From Oribacterium sp. (lineage in GTDB: Bacteria > Bacillota_A > Clostridia > Lachnospirales > Lachnospiraceae): DNA of 34,122 bases. The position numbers were made by a program, and so were the translations under genes. Where the stretch lies: assembly GCA_004554245.1 (NCBI GenBank), contig SFND01000023.1, forward strand, positions 1 to 34,122. The letters run 5' to 3'. Below the pieces are notes generated by a model that saw nothing but the letters and a program-made list of their open reading frames with translations, ran no database searches and was not told where the DNA came from. Every line of letters begins with the position of its first letter. Position 1 is the first letter of the stretch. Shown in pieces: positions 16,498 to 25,116 of the stretch.

Positions 16498-16592
16498 AAT
16501 ACGATTTTATCCTTTCATCAAAAAGTGAAGTCATAACACAAAATGGAGGAAAGCAGGATGCAGACGCCCATTTCGTTTTTTCAAATAGTTGA

Positions 16593-17429
16593 TTATTTCA
16601 TCAGTACACGAACCTGACGTACACGTTCATGAATGAAATCGGCCCAGACGGTCGGGTCATAGTAGCAGTTGTTTTCATCTGTGTACTGGCCGGCACGATC
16701 GATTACCTCGATCTGATTCGGGTGGCTTGGGAGGGCAATGTCTACATGGATGGCTGCAATCTTCTCCTCATCCGCGAGGAAACGGTCACGAAGTGCCGGT
16801 GTCAGCTTCTTACTCGTCTTGTAGTAATCATCGTTCATGGTGTTTGCACCGACGCCGCCGTGCATACCAAGGGTGTAGGTTTTTCCATCCACCGGATTTG
16901 TTTCCTCCCAGAAGAAGCTGGTGCATCCGATGGTGTGTCCTGGGGTAAGCATGGTGCGAATAGAGATGTCGCCGAGAACAACGGGTGTATTGTCATCGTA
17001 GAAATGGTCGATCTGAAAATCGATCGGATGGGAATCCTTATCGAGCACCATCGTCTCCTCCGGTACCTCCTGGTAAAACGCCCAGTCCTCCTTCGACATG
17101 TACATCTCGGCACCGGTCAGTTCCTTCATGATCTGTGCAGCACCGCAGTGATCGAAGTGAGCATGGCTGAGAAGAATCTTCTTGATGTCGGATGGCTTAT
17201 GGCCGGTTTTATAGATACCGTCGACAAGCTGATATGCGCTCTCTGGGATTGCAGTATCGATCAGGATGCAGCCTTCGCTTGTTTCGATGAGCCAGCAGCC
17301 GACCCAGGTCTGACCCGCGACATACCAGGTTCTCGGTGATACCTGAAATGGTTCGATGGCTGCGTTCCATGGACGATATGCGAGCGTTGCAACCGGATCC
17401 GCCATCGGCTTCGTACACTTAAATGACAT
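16593..17429 (-). CDS. MBL-fold metallo-hydrolase, B3-like
   Basis: Cytoplasmic protein of 278 residues with the metallo-beta-lactamase fold. Zinc ligands are H89, H91, D93, H94 (SHAHFDH), H165 (TPGHT) and H236 (PSHPNQ), an arrangement like subclass B3 enzymes. No signal peptide is present, which argues against a secreted beta-lactamase; lactonase, esterase or other hydrolase activity is as likely. The ATG at 17429 is preceded by AAAGGGG. It is divergent from a LysR gene and followed by an anion permease, so it may act on the imported or exported anion. Confidence 0.87.
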   Translation of the reverse strand: MSFKCTKPMADPVATLAYRPWNAAIEPFQVSPRTWYVAGQTWVGCWLIETSEGCILIDTAIPESAYQLVDGIYKTGHKPSDIKKILLSHAHFDHCGAAQIMKELTGAEMYMSKEDWAFYQEVPEETMVLDKDSHPIDFQIDHFYDDNTPVVLGDISIRTMLTPGHTIGCTSFFWEETNPVDGKTYTLGMHGGVGANTMNDDYYKTSKKLTPALRDRFLADEEKIAAIHVDIALPSHPNQIEVIDRAGQYTDENNCYYDPTVWADFIHERVRQVRVLMK

Positions 17430-17481
17430 ATGTTTTCCCCTTTCGTGTTCGGTCAGAAGGCACTGCTCGGTAAGCTTTGAC

Positions 17482-17495
17482 GCGTAGTGCTACGC
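17482..17495. promoter_or_regulatory. Perfect palindrome in the hydrolase leader
   Basis: GCGTAG-TG-CTACGC is a 14-bp palindrome about 55 nt upstream of the metallo-hydrolase ATG. It may be an operator or a small leader hairpin; nothing further can be said. Confidence 0.3.
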
Positions 17496-17576
17496 TCTGT
17501 TTATTCTGACATGTTTTGTAGCTCTGGATTTCAGAAAATCGAGAGATGCGAAACAGTTATGTGATATATCTGTTGA

Positions 17577-17622
17577 AATAATCATAAGATGGCGCTACTC
17601 TTAATTCAACTTATGGATAATT
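17577..17622. promoter_or_regulatory. LysR-type operator region between divergent genes
   Basis: AATAATCATAAG (17577-17588) and CTTATGGATAATT (17610-17622) form an extended inverted repeat with one gap. Inside it, TAAGA (17585-17589) and TCTTA (17599-17603) form a second dyad with a 9-bp spacer. AGTCT/AGACT at 17629-17643 gives a third. The 336-nt gap between the divergent hydrolase and LysR genes contains no other recognisable feature, and promoters there are not clear. Confidence 0.45.
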
Positions 17623-17765
17623 AGTTGTAGTCTTAATCAGACTAAGAGCTCTGCTTTGAACAGATGAATGATGGATGAGTGGCGAGCAACACTGCGTTCT
17701 GCTTTCGGTTCTGGTTGAAAAATCGTACATCTGCAGAATGTGTTTCGAGAAAGGGGCGTACGGAT

Positions 17766-18704
17766 ATGGAACTAAAACAGATTGAAAACATCCTGGCGAT
17801 CGCAGACGAAGGGAGTATTTCCCGCGCGGCAGAGCGCCTGTTTCTCACGCAGTCTGCGCTGAACCAGCAGCTGCTGAAGCTGGAGAAGGAGATCGGGGTG
17901 CCACTGTTCGAGCGGCGTAAGCACAGTATGATACCGACGGAAGCCGGAGAGACCTATCTGGAGGGCGCACGGGAGATTCTGCAGATAAAGGAAAATACTT
18001 ATAAAAAACTGAATGACTTGCATGAGGAAGGGCATGGTACGATTTCTATCGCTTATACGCCGGAGCGCGGTGCCGATATGTTTTCTGAAGTATTTCCGAT
18101 ATTTCATATGCTGTATCCGGATATTCGTTTTCATACGAAGGAACTACGTAATAAACGTATGGAGCAGGCGCTCATCAACAAGGAGGTCGATCTCGCCTGT
18201 ACGACCTTTACCGAAGGGCAGCAGAATACGAGCTTATCCTATATCGCGAATGTGAAGGAGGAAATCGTATTAGGTGTACCGGCCTCACATCCGCTCGCTT
18301 ATCTCGCCGGAGAAAACAGTGCAGAACGCCTGCCGGAGGTGGAGCTCAGTCTGTTTAAGGATGCACAGTTTCTACTGGCTGCGCCGGAGACGAAGAGCTC
18401 GGATATCGAGGCAGAGATTTTTCGAACGGCGGGTTTTCAGCCGAAGGTACTCTATACCTCTTCGGGAAGTAAAACCAGAATCCGCTCTGTAAAGGCGCAG
18501 CTTGCCTGTGCCTTCTTTCCGGCATTCTATATCGATCCGGAAGCACCGATCGTTTATTTCACTGTAAAGCCACATATTCACTGGTATTCCTCAGTGGCGT
18601 ATCGAAGGGGCAGCTATCTTTCCGTGCCGGAGCTTGTGCTTGCAGATCTGATCCGGAAGTATAATATGCGGGTAAGTAATTTTAAGAGTATTATGCCAGG
18701 ATAA
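17766..18704 (+). CDS. LysR family transcriptional regulator
   Basis: Regulator of 312 residues. The N-terminal helix-turn-helix shows the pattern GSISRAAERLFLTQSALNQQ, followed by the linker helix and effector-binding domain. The ATG at 17766 is preceded by AAAGGGG; the frame remains open back to 17679 but that part has no start signals. It diverges from the metallo-hydrolase/permease pair and therefore most likely controls that pair and itself. It is similar in its N-terminus to the LysR protein encoded at 28562-29473, suggesting paralogy. Confidence 0.92.
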   Translation: MELKQIENILAIADEGSISRAAERLFLTQSALNQQLLKLEKEIGVPLFERRKHSMIPTEAGETYLEGAREILQIKENTYKKLNDLHEEGHGTISIAYTPERGADMFSEVFPIFHMLYPDIRFHTKELRNKRMEQALINKEVDLACTTFTEGQQNTSLSYIANVKEEIVLGVPASHPLAYLAGENSAERLPEVELSLFKDAQFLLAAPETKSSDIEAEIFRTAGFQPKVLYTSSGSKTRIRSVKAQLACAFFPAFYIDPEAPIVYFTVKPHIHWYSSVAYRRGSYLSVPELVLADLIRKYNMRVSNFKSIMPG

Positions 18705-18754
18705 AGAAAGCTTCTTTTGAGTCGGAAAAAAGACAGAATACGCGCATAAAAAAG

Positions 18755-18796
18755 AAAAACCTGGAGCGTACCGAAATGGTGCGAGTCCAGGTTTTT
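18755..18796. terminator. Bidirectional terminator
   Basis: AAAAACCTGGA (18755-18765) and TCCAGGTTTTT (18786-18796) form a perfect 11-bp stem with A and T runs at the ends. It separates two convergent LysR genes. Confidence 0.88.
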
Positions 18797-18803
18797 GCGT
18801 TAT

Positions 18804-19688
18804 TCAAGATGGAAGCTGATCATATTCAGTGAGGAGAAGACGAATCAGCTGCTTCATAGGTTCGGACAGACTGATGGATTTCTGATAAGCAGCGACGATG
18901 TAAAACGTGAGCGGAGGATTCAGGGAGTATGTATGAAAAGTATCTTCTGGGTGAGACAGATGACTCGGAATGAAAGCATTACCGAGACCCTTATTCAACA
19001 TATAACGTCGAGAAACATCATCCTCGATCTCACAGATAATATTCGGCTGAATCTGCATATTACGCAAGGCCTGATCTTCTGCGTTACGCACGAAAGAAGG
19101 CGCATGTGTGAGTACGAAGTAGTCATTCTGAATCGCGGAGTAGTCGCCTTTCTCGATGTCCTCGTCAAGGAGCTTCGGATGTCCATCCGGAACAGCGAGA
19201 AGCAGTTCTCCGGTCCAGAGTGGGATATACTCGAGTACGGAGTGCTGCAGGGATGAAGTGAGCAGAACACCGAGATCCGCATGGCCCATGATGAGATCTT
19301 CCTTTGCGGTTAAGCTGTTGCTGCGTCGCACCATAAGTTCGATTTCTGGATAATCTTTTCGAAATGCAGGAATGCATTCCAGTGCAGAAGAAGCTGCGCA
19401 GGCAAAACGAAGGAAATTTTTACTACTGTGCGTGAGAGAGGAGATTTTACGAAGTGCCTCTCTCTTTATTTGCAGGATGGAATGTCCCCCATTGATATAG
19501 ATTCGACCGGCATCTGTAAGTGTGAGACCATCGCGCTCTCGAACAAACAGCTGTGTCCCAAGCTCGTCTTCGAGCTTTTTCAGACGCTGACTAAGCGCTG
19601 GCTGTGAGAGATAGAGGCGTTCGGCTGCCTTGCTCAGACTTTTTTCTTCTGCAATGGCGATGATATATTCGATCAGTTTTGTATCCAT
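18804..19688 (-). CDS. LysR family transcriptional regulator
   Basis: Regulator of 294 residues with the helix-turn-helix pattern SLSKAAERLYLSQPALSQRL near residues 17-36 and a standard effector domain. Its ATG overlaps the stop of the LysR gene upstream by 1 nt (TGATG), so both are made from one mRNA starting in the region divergent from the tct genes. Two different regulators in one operon suggests either joint control of the transporter or a second target. The effector is unknown. Confidence 0.92.
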   Translation of the reverse strand: MDTKLIEYIIAIAEEKSLSKAAERLYLSQPALSQRLKKLEDELGTQLFVRERDGLTLTDAGRIYINGGHSILQIKREALRKISSLTHSSKNFLRFACAASSALECIPAFRKDYPEIELMVRRSNSLTAKEDLIMGHADLGVLLTSSLQHSVLEYIPLWTGELLLAVPDGHPKLLDEDIEKGDYSAIQNDYFVLTHAPSFVRNAEDQALRNMQIQPNIICEIEDDVSRRYMLNKGLGNAFIPSHLSHPEDTFHTYSLNPPLTFYIVAAYQKSISLSEPMKQLIRLLLTEYDQLPS

Positions 19689-20677
19689 CAGAGCGTGTGC
19701 CTTTCTATGTGATAAAGCTGGAATTCTTCAATCAGATTCTTCGCTGCTTGATTCGGGCTGAAATGATAATTCGGATTCTGAGCTTCCATCTGATAGTTCA
19801 GAGCCATAAGATAGCGCTCTTCTTCTGACAGCATATGATCCGGCGCGGACATTACGGTCATGTGGACGAAACATTTCGGCTTCAGGCTGAAGTAAACCAG
19901 GTTTCTGGAAGGCTCCATGTGACTACGCGCCAGAATCGTGACGCCGGCACCTTGATCCGCCATGTTTTTTAAAATCAGGTTATTGTCAGCCTCATATACG
20001 ATGGTCGGTTGCATCTGATTCTGCTGAAACAGCATATCTGTTGTATGACGCATCGTGGAATTATGCGTTGCCAGAATGAATGGGGTGTCCTTAAATTTCC
20101 GGATATCGATAGAGGTCAGATGGCTGAGATCATGACTTGCCTGATAAGCGAGTGGGTGGAAGGAAGGAACAAACAGGACCACCTCTTCTTCGTGGAAGGA
20201 TGTATGGACGATTCCGGACTCGTCCGGATCGTCACAGGTGCCCAGCGCCAGGTCGACCTCGTGTTCCTGCACTGCTTTTCGTAGTCCGGCCATGTAATGC
20301 TCCTTCATCTCGATTTTTACATTCGGATAGCGTCGATGAAAGAGATTAAAGATTTTCGCAATCGCAATGGCACCACGCAGAGGTGTGACACCGATGGTGA
20401 TGGTTTTCTGATAGCCTACCGAAAGTTCGGAAATCATCTGATAGGTCTGCTCTTTTACGGCGATGATGCGGGAAGCGGCATCTAGATAGATTTTCCCGAC
20501 CGCGGTAGGATAGTAACGTTTTTTATGTTGGAAAAATAATGCTGTGCCTAGTTCATCTTCGAGCTCGGCCAGATATTTGCTAAGTGCTGGTTGCGTTATG
20601 TGAAGCTTCTCTGCAGCCGCAGTTAAGCCTCCTTCTTCTGCAATTGCCAGTATATAGTGTAGCTGCTTTGTATTCAT
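19688..20677 (-). CDS. LysR family transcriptional regulator, tct-divergent
   Basis: Regulator of 329 residues, slightly longer than usual because of a C-terminal tail. The N-terminus reads GLTAAAEKLHITQPALSKYL, the LysR helix-turn-helix. It is the first gene of a two-LysR operon, is divergently oriented to tctC, and has a T-N11-A dyad placed over its own likely -10 and just upstream of the tctC promoter. This is the classical arrangement for a LysR activator of the divergent transporter that represses itself. The inducer is probably the carboxylate transported by TctCBA. Confidence 0.92.
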   Translation of the reverse strand: MNTKQLHYILAIAEEGGLTAAAEKLHITQPALSKYLAELEDELGTALFFQHKKRYYPTAVGKIYLDAASRIIAVKEQTYQMISELSVGYQKTITIGVTPLRGAIAIAKIFNLFHRRYPNVKIEMKEHYMAGLRKAVQEHEVDLALGTCDDPDESGIVHTSFHEEEVVLFVPSFHPLAYQASHDLSHLTSIDIRKFKDTPFILATHNSTMRHTTDMLFQQNQMQPTIVYEADNNLILKNMADQGAGVTILARSHMEPSRNLVYFSLKPKCFVHMTVMSAPDHMLSEEERYLMALNYQMEAQNPNYHFSPNQAAKNLIEEFQLYHIERHTL

Positions 20678-20710
20678 GGTGATTCCTTGTATGAAGTTGC
20701 ATTACTTTTG

Positions 20711-20766
20711 CTTATAAATTACATAAGTCTTTCAATCTTGTCAATCGTCATATTGCGCAGCATAAT
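20711..20766. promoter_or_regulatory. Divergent overlapping promoters with LysR box
   Basis: On the plus strand, TTGTCA (20738-20743), 17 bp and CATAAT (20761-20766) form the tctC promoter. On the minus strand, a perfect TTGACA (20744-20739) overlaps the same bases and, with 17 bp, meets TAATTT (20721-20716) for the LysR pair. CTTAT-N7-ATAAG (20711-20727), with a T-N11-A core, is centred about 54 bp before the predicted tctC start and covers the minus-strand -10. The remainder of the 227-nt gap holds only the tctC leader and its ribosome binding site. Confidence 0.6.
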
Positions 20767-20904
20767 ACAGACATAAACGATGCGAGATGAACAAAATCAC
20801 GTATTTCTGAATGAAATTACTTTCTGCTAAGAAAGATGTCGAAGAAGGAAACGTGAATAAAGCATAAAATTATATTATATTTCGCAAAGAAAGGGAGAAA
20901 CGTT

Positions 20905-21990
20905 ATGAAGAAAAACAGATTATTTGCAGGTATGATGGCCACGTGTATCCTGGCTGCCAGTCTTGTAGGATGTGGCTCGTCCGCAGCTCCGGAAGCGACA
21001 ACAGCTGCCGGAAATGGAGGCACAGAAACTGTAGCGGCAGCAGGTGAGGGTGTAGGCCCATGGAAGTCCGGAGATAATATATATGTCGATGTTCCTGCGA
21101 AGGCAGGCGGCGGAACAGATCTGTATACCCGTTATCTGACGCAGGCACTCAGCGAGGTATGTCCAGGTGTGAACTTCGTCGTTACAAACTACGATACCGG
21201 TGAAGTCGGCATGGAGCATGTGAAGAATGCGAAGCCAGATGGTTTAACACTCGGTGCCTGCCATGGTGGCTCGATCATTCAGTATCTGGCCGGATCCTCG
21301 GAAGTAAATATCAAGGATGATGTTAAGGCGGTGGGCATCATGAACCAGGGTGGTCCGCAGGCCATCATCGCGAAACCAGGCGCACCATACACGAATTTTA
21401 CAGAGCTTGCAGAGTATATCAAGGCAAATCCGGGGGATGTCGTTGTAGGATGTTCTTTAGGCGGTACGACGCAGGTGCTGTTCACGTCACTCATCGAAGA
21501 GCTGACCGGTGATGCGAATTCGGTAAACTATGTGCAGTGCTCTTCCGAGGCAGATAAGCTGACCAATGTTGCAGCCGGCTCGATTGATATCGCAAACTGC
21601 TCCATCCCGAACGCGGTATCCTATGATGCCGATGGAAAGCTGACCATATTGGGAAGTATCGGACCAAAGGCGGCGACACTGGAAAACATGAGCGAGCTGG
21701 TAGGTACAGAGCTGGATAAGAAGTTTGCGACCACACAGGAGCAGAATGTAAGTCTGACATGGGATTCAAATTACTATATAGTCGTTCCGAAGGATACACC
21801 GGATGAAATCTGTGAGGCAATCAATGAGGCGATTCAGAAGGCAACCACGGTTCAGTCCTTCATCGATGGCAATAATAAAATGGCAACCTATATCGCGGCT
21901 GTGAACTATGAGGATACAAAGAAGGCTCTCGAAACAGAGTGGAGCTCCCTGGATGAACTCGTAGGTTCCATGGGGCTGAAGGTTCGCTGA
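20905..21990 (+). CDS. tctC: Tripartite tricarboxylate transporter binding lipoprotein
   Basis: Extracellular binding protein of the TctC (Bug) family, 361 residues. The lipoprotein signal ends at C23 (ASLVGC), followed by an Ala/Thr/Gly linker (about 24-50). The mature domain shows family features such as VPAKAGGGTDLYTRYL near its start, which binds the carboxylate of the ligand, and IVVPKDTPDEICEAIN towards the end. It delivers a carboxylated solute to the TctBA membrane complex. The ATG is preceded by AAAGGGAG. A hairpin lies between this gene and tctB, consistent with higher expression of the binding protein. The ligand is unknown. Confidence 0.93.
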   Translation: MKKNRLFAGMMATCILAASLVGCGSSAAPEATTAAGNGGTETVAAAGEGVGPWKSGDNIYVDVPAKAGGGTDLYTRYLTQALSEVCPGVNFVVTNYDTGEVGMEHVKNAKPDGLTLGACHGGSIIQYLAGSSEVNIKDDVKAVGIMNQGGPQAIIAKPGAPYTNFTELAEYIKANPGDVVVGCSLGGTTQVLFTSLIEELTGDANSVNYVQCSSEADKLTNVAAGSIDIANCSIPNAVSYDADGKLTILGSIGPKAATLENMSELVGTELDKKFATTQEQNVSLTWDSNYYIVVPKDTPDEICEAINEAIQKATTVQSFIDGNNKMATYIAAVNYEDTKKALETEWSSLDELVGSMGLKVR

Positions 21991-22020
21991 TGATACGAAC
22001 TGAACGAAACTGAAACATGT

Positions 22021-22051
22021 CCGGCCGTCCTTACGGGCAGCCGGTATTTTT
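22021..22051 (+). terminator. Hairpin between tctC and tctB, possible attenuator
   Basis: CCGGC (22021-22025) and GCCGG (22040-22044) with inner GTCC/GGGC pairs form a stem followed by TATTTTTG, and the ribosome binding site of tctB follows at once. Partial termination here would favour tctC expression. Confidence 0.5.
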
Positions 22052-22066
22052 GAAAAGGGGGTTTCA

Positions 22067-22570
22067 ATGAAAAAACTGAATCGTACCTATGTGATGGGAA
22101 TCGCATTTATCGTATTCGCTGTGTGGGTCGCATTTCAAACGGCCTTGATACCTGAAAAGCTGGTTTCTAACGAGCCTGGACCGAAGCTCTTTCCATTTAT
22201 TTCTGCGATCGGCATGATTATCATGGCGATTCTTTCGATGATTTTCGATGGAAAAAAAGAAAAAGAAGAGAATGAGCATGGCGCAGCTCCGTATCTTGAT
22301 AAAGATGGATGGAAGCGTCTCGGACGGATCATGCTGGAGTGCATTCTTTTCTGTGTGGCGATGAATTTGATCGGCTTCTGGATTACGTCGATGATGGGCA
22401 TGATGATGTTCATCATGACACTGAAGGTAGATAAGAAGATCAATATTCTATTTGCTGTCGTATTAAGTGTCGCATTGGGCAGTCTCTGCTATTTCGGATT
22501 TACGAAGGGCTTCAATATTCCACTTCCGAAGGGTGTGCTTTTTGAGGCACTCGGCATTCGGATGCCTTAA
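22067..22570 (+). CDS. tctB: Tripartite tricarboxylate transporter small subunit
   Basis: Small membrane protein of 167 residues with four hydrophobic helices (about 8-26, 42-60, 87-112 and 120-140), a cytoplasmic charged stretch after helix 2 (DGKKEKEENEH) and the PGPKLFPF motif typical of TctB. AAAGGGGG precedes its ATG. The following gene begins 20 nt downstream. It is the accessory subunit that pairs with TctA in the sodium-dependent carboxylate carrier. Confidence 0.88.
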   Translation: MKKLNRTYVMGIAFIVFAVWVAFQTALIPEKLVSNEPGPKLFPFISAIGMIIMAILSMIFDGKKEKEENEHGAAPYLDKDGWKRLGRIMLECILFCVAMNLIGFWITSMMGMMMFIMTLKVDKKINILFAVVLSVALGSLCYFGFTKGFNIPLPKGVLFEALGIRMP

Positions 22571-22589
22571 CTGGAAGGAGAAAATAAAA

Positions 22590-24080
22590 ATGGCAAGTTA
22601 TCTTTCTGCACTTGGCGTGTTATTCCAGCCAGTGAACTTCATCATGATGTATATCTGTTCTCTGGTTGGATGTGTTCTGGGCGCGATTCCTGGTCTGTCC
22701 GGAGGTCTCGGCATCACACTGATTCTTCCGATGACGTTCGCTTTAAATACGAACTTAAGCTTCGCGATGCTGCTCGGCATGTATGTTGGTGGTGTATCCG
22801 GCTCCTTTATTGCAGCGGTACTCGTCGGAATCCCTGGATCTGCTGCGTCGATCGGAACCTGCTATGATGGTTATCCGATGACACAGAAGGGACAGGCGGC
22901 ACGCGCACTCTCCATCGGTATCACCGGCTCCTTCATCGGTACGCTGGTTTCTATTCTCGTAGCGACTTTCTGCTCTACCTTTATCGCAGATGTTGCACTG
23001 AAACTCGGACCATGGGAGTACTTCAGTCTCTGCCTGATGGCCATCACGATGGTCGTTGGATTAAGTAAAGGCTCCATTTTTAAGGGTCTTCTGGCAGCCT
23101 TTTTCGGACTGTGGCTTTCTACGGTTGGTTCGGATATGGTAACGAACCAGCTTCGTTTCACTTTTCATAATACGAACCTCTATGGTGGAATCAATGTCGT
23201 ATGCCTCCTGATGGGTACCTTCGCACTACAGCAGGTTGCTTCAAGCTATGCAAAGAATAATCTGACGATGCCGGAAGTAGACGCCGGATCGCTGAAGGGC
23301 TTCGGTTTCAGCTTTAAGGATTTTAAGGATAATCTGAAGGTGATCATCACATCACTTTTCATCGGACTCTGGATCGGCTTTTTGCCGGGTATGGGCTCCG
23401 GTATTTCAAACCTGATCGCCTATGGACAGGCGAAGAAGATGAGCAAGCATCCGGAGAAGTTCGGAACCGGTATCGATGAAGGTATCTGGGCAACGGAGGT
23501 TGCAAATAACGCGGGTGTCGGTGGTGCCATCATCCCGATGATCGCACTGGGCATTCCAGGTGATGGGACGACCGTTCTACTGATGTCTGCTATGACGATT
23601 CATGGATTGCAGGCGGGGCCGATGTTCATCAAAAACAATCCTTTACTGGCAAATCTTATTTTTGCTACCGTGCTGATCGCTGCAATTCTGATTTTCGTCA
23701 CAGAGCTGTTGACGAAGCGCTGGTTCCCGATGCTTTTAAAGGCACCATATCACTATCTGTACAGTGCGATTCTTATGATCTGCTTCCTTGGTGCATACTC
23801 TGCGTCGACGTCGATGTTCAGTGTTTACCTGGTACTGGTATTTGGTGCGATCGGTATCCTGATGGAATTCTTTAAGATGCCGAGTACGCCACTTATGCTT
23901 GCATTTATTCTGGGAAGTAAAATCGAGAGCTATTTCCGTATGGGATGCTCCTATGCGAAGGGAGATATGACCTCTTTCCTTACACGTCCGATTTCACTCA
24001 TCTTTATCCTGATTGCTGTTTACAGCGTAATCGGTCCGGTGATTACAAAGATGCTGAAGAAAAAGAAGGCGAGTGTATAA
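22590..24080 (+). CDS. tctA: Tripartite tricarboxylate transporter large permease
   Basis: Large membrane subunit of 496 residues with about twelve helices. Near the N-terminus it has the TctA signature with PGLSGGLGITLILP and, further on, VGIPGSAASIGTCYDGYPMTQKGQAARAL, a highly conserved region; an inverted-repeat counterpart with ALGIPGDGTTVLLM lies around residue 330. The ATG at 22590 follows GGAAGGAG; a longer frame from 22467 would overlap tctB and has no ribosome binding site. It is the ion-coupled channel for the carboxylate captured by the binding protein. A terminator follows. Confidence 0.93.
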   Translation: MASYLSALGVLFQPVNFIMMYICSLVGCVLGAIPGLSGGLGITLILPMTFALNTNLSFAMLLGMYVGGVSGSFIAAVLVGIPGSAASIGTCYDGYPMTQKGQAARALSIGITGSFIGTLVSILVATFCSTFIADVALKLGPWEYFSLCLMAITMVVGLSKGSIFKGLLAAFFGLWLSTVGSDMVTNQLRFTFHNTNLYGGINVVCLLMGTFALQQVASSYAKNNLTMPEVDAGSLKGFGFSFKDFKDNLKVIITSLFIGLWIGFLPGMGSGISNLIAYGQAKKMSKHPEKFGTGIDEGIWATEVANNAGVGGAIIPMIALGIPGDGTTVLLMSAMTIHGLQAGPMFIKNNPLLANLIFATVLIAAILIFVTELLTKRWFPMLLKAPYHYLYSAILMICFLGAYSASTSMFSVYLVLVFGAIGILMEFFKMPSTPLMLAFILGSKIESYFRMGCSYAKGDMTSFLTRPISLIFILIAVYSVIGPVITKMLKKKKASV

Positions 24081-24091
24081 AAATTTATGAA

Positions 24092-24119
24092 AGCCGAAGC
24101 TTGCGAGGCTTCGGCTTTT
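24092..24119 (+). terminator. Terminator of tctCBA
   Basis: AGCCGAAGC (24092-24100) and GCTTCGGCT (24108-24116) form a perfect 9-bp stem followed by TTT. It separates the transporter genes from the hydrolase genes, although read-through is possible. Confidence 0.85.
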
Positions 24120-24178
24120 CGACTTTCATTTTTAGAAGTTTTCATGAGAAAGATACATATCGAAGGAGGGATCAGACG

Positions 24179-25072
24179 ATGCTGACACAGGAAGAAAAAG
24201 AAAAGATGATTGCTGCGCTTCGTGGCACCAGCGTAGCAAAGGAGAATATCACAGAAGAATACAAAAAAAACCTGGATCTCGCGGAACGTGAAGAGGTCAG
24301 CGTAACCACATCCGAAGGTCCGGTTCCATGCTATATCTTTACGGCAAAGAATCGCACACGGAACTGTCCGCTCCATATCAATGTCCATGGTGGTGGATTC
24401 GTACGCCCACATGTTTTACGTGATGAGATTTACTCTGCAAAAGTAGCCGATGCGATTCAGGGCATCGTGGTGGATGTGGACTATAGTCTGGCGCCGGAGT
24501 ATCCATATCCGAAAGCGTTTAACGAAACGTATGAAGTATGCAGATGGGTGTTTTCCATGCTGCAGCACTGGGATGCCGATGTGAAGCGCGTATCCATGGG
24601 TGGGCATAGTGCAGGTGCAAACCTGACGGCAGCCGTATGTTTAAAGGCAAATCAGACAAAGGAATTTCAGTTCTGTCTTCAGGTGCTGGATTATGGTGCG
24701 TTTGATATGGTGACGGATCCGGCAGATAAACCGGAGGCAGAGACGAACATGATTCCGGTGGAGAGAGGACGAATGTTCAGTCTCGCCTATACGGATGGTG
24801 AGCTTGAGAATTTGAAGGACCCGTACTGCAGTCCATTACTCGCATCAGAGGAGATGCTGAAGGGACTTCCGGAAGCGCTCATAACCAGTGCCGGTCATGA
24901 TAATTTCCGATTCGAGGATGCCGAGTACGCGAAGCGTCTCGTGCTGGCGGGTGTAAAGGTGACACAGAAGTGTTTCCTCGATTCGTATCATGGATTTATC
25001 GTGCACTGCACAGATGAATGGGAAGCTGGTCAGCAGCTGGTCATCGATACGATTCAACGAGCGTCACTGTAA
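24179..25072 (+). CDS. Alpha/beta-hydrolase, HSL-type esterase
   Basis: Cytoplasmic esterase of 297 residues in the hormone-sensitive-lipase (alpha/beta-hydrolase fold-3) group. The oxyanion motif HGGG is at 70-73, the nucleophile S144 in GGHSAGA, the catalytic acid is probably D241 (SAGHDNF) and the histidine is H271 (SYHGF). The start at 24179 has AAGGAGGGA upstream; the longer frame from 23945 overlaps tctA. It should hydrolyse a short acyl ester of an imported compound. It lies 44 nt before a second, unrelated-subfamily hydrolase. Confidence 0.88.
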   Translation: MLTQEEKEKMIAALRGTSVAKENITEEYKKNLDLAEREEVSVTTSEGPVPCYIFTAKNRTRNCPLHINVHGGGFVRPHVLRDEIYSAKVADAIQGIVVDVDYSLAPEYPYPKAFNETYEVCRWVFSMLQHWDADVKRVSMGGHSAGANLTAAVCLKANQTKEFQFCLQVLDYGAFDMVTDPADKPEAETNMIPVERGRMFSLAYTDGELENLKDPYCSPLLASEEMLKGLPEALITSAGHDNFRFEDAEYAKRLVLAGVKVTQKCFLDSYHGFIVHCTDEWEAGQQLVIDTIQRASL

Positions 25073-25116
25073 AAGAACAGTAAGTGTAGAGTGAGTGCTA
25101 CTGGAAAGGAAAGTAT

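Noticed and set aside
16593..17429. Metallo-beta-lactamase as an antibiotic-resistance gene
   Set aside because: The zinc ligands fit subclass B3, but there is no signal peptide and the context is a permease and LysR pair, so a metabolic hydrolase is more likely.
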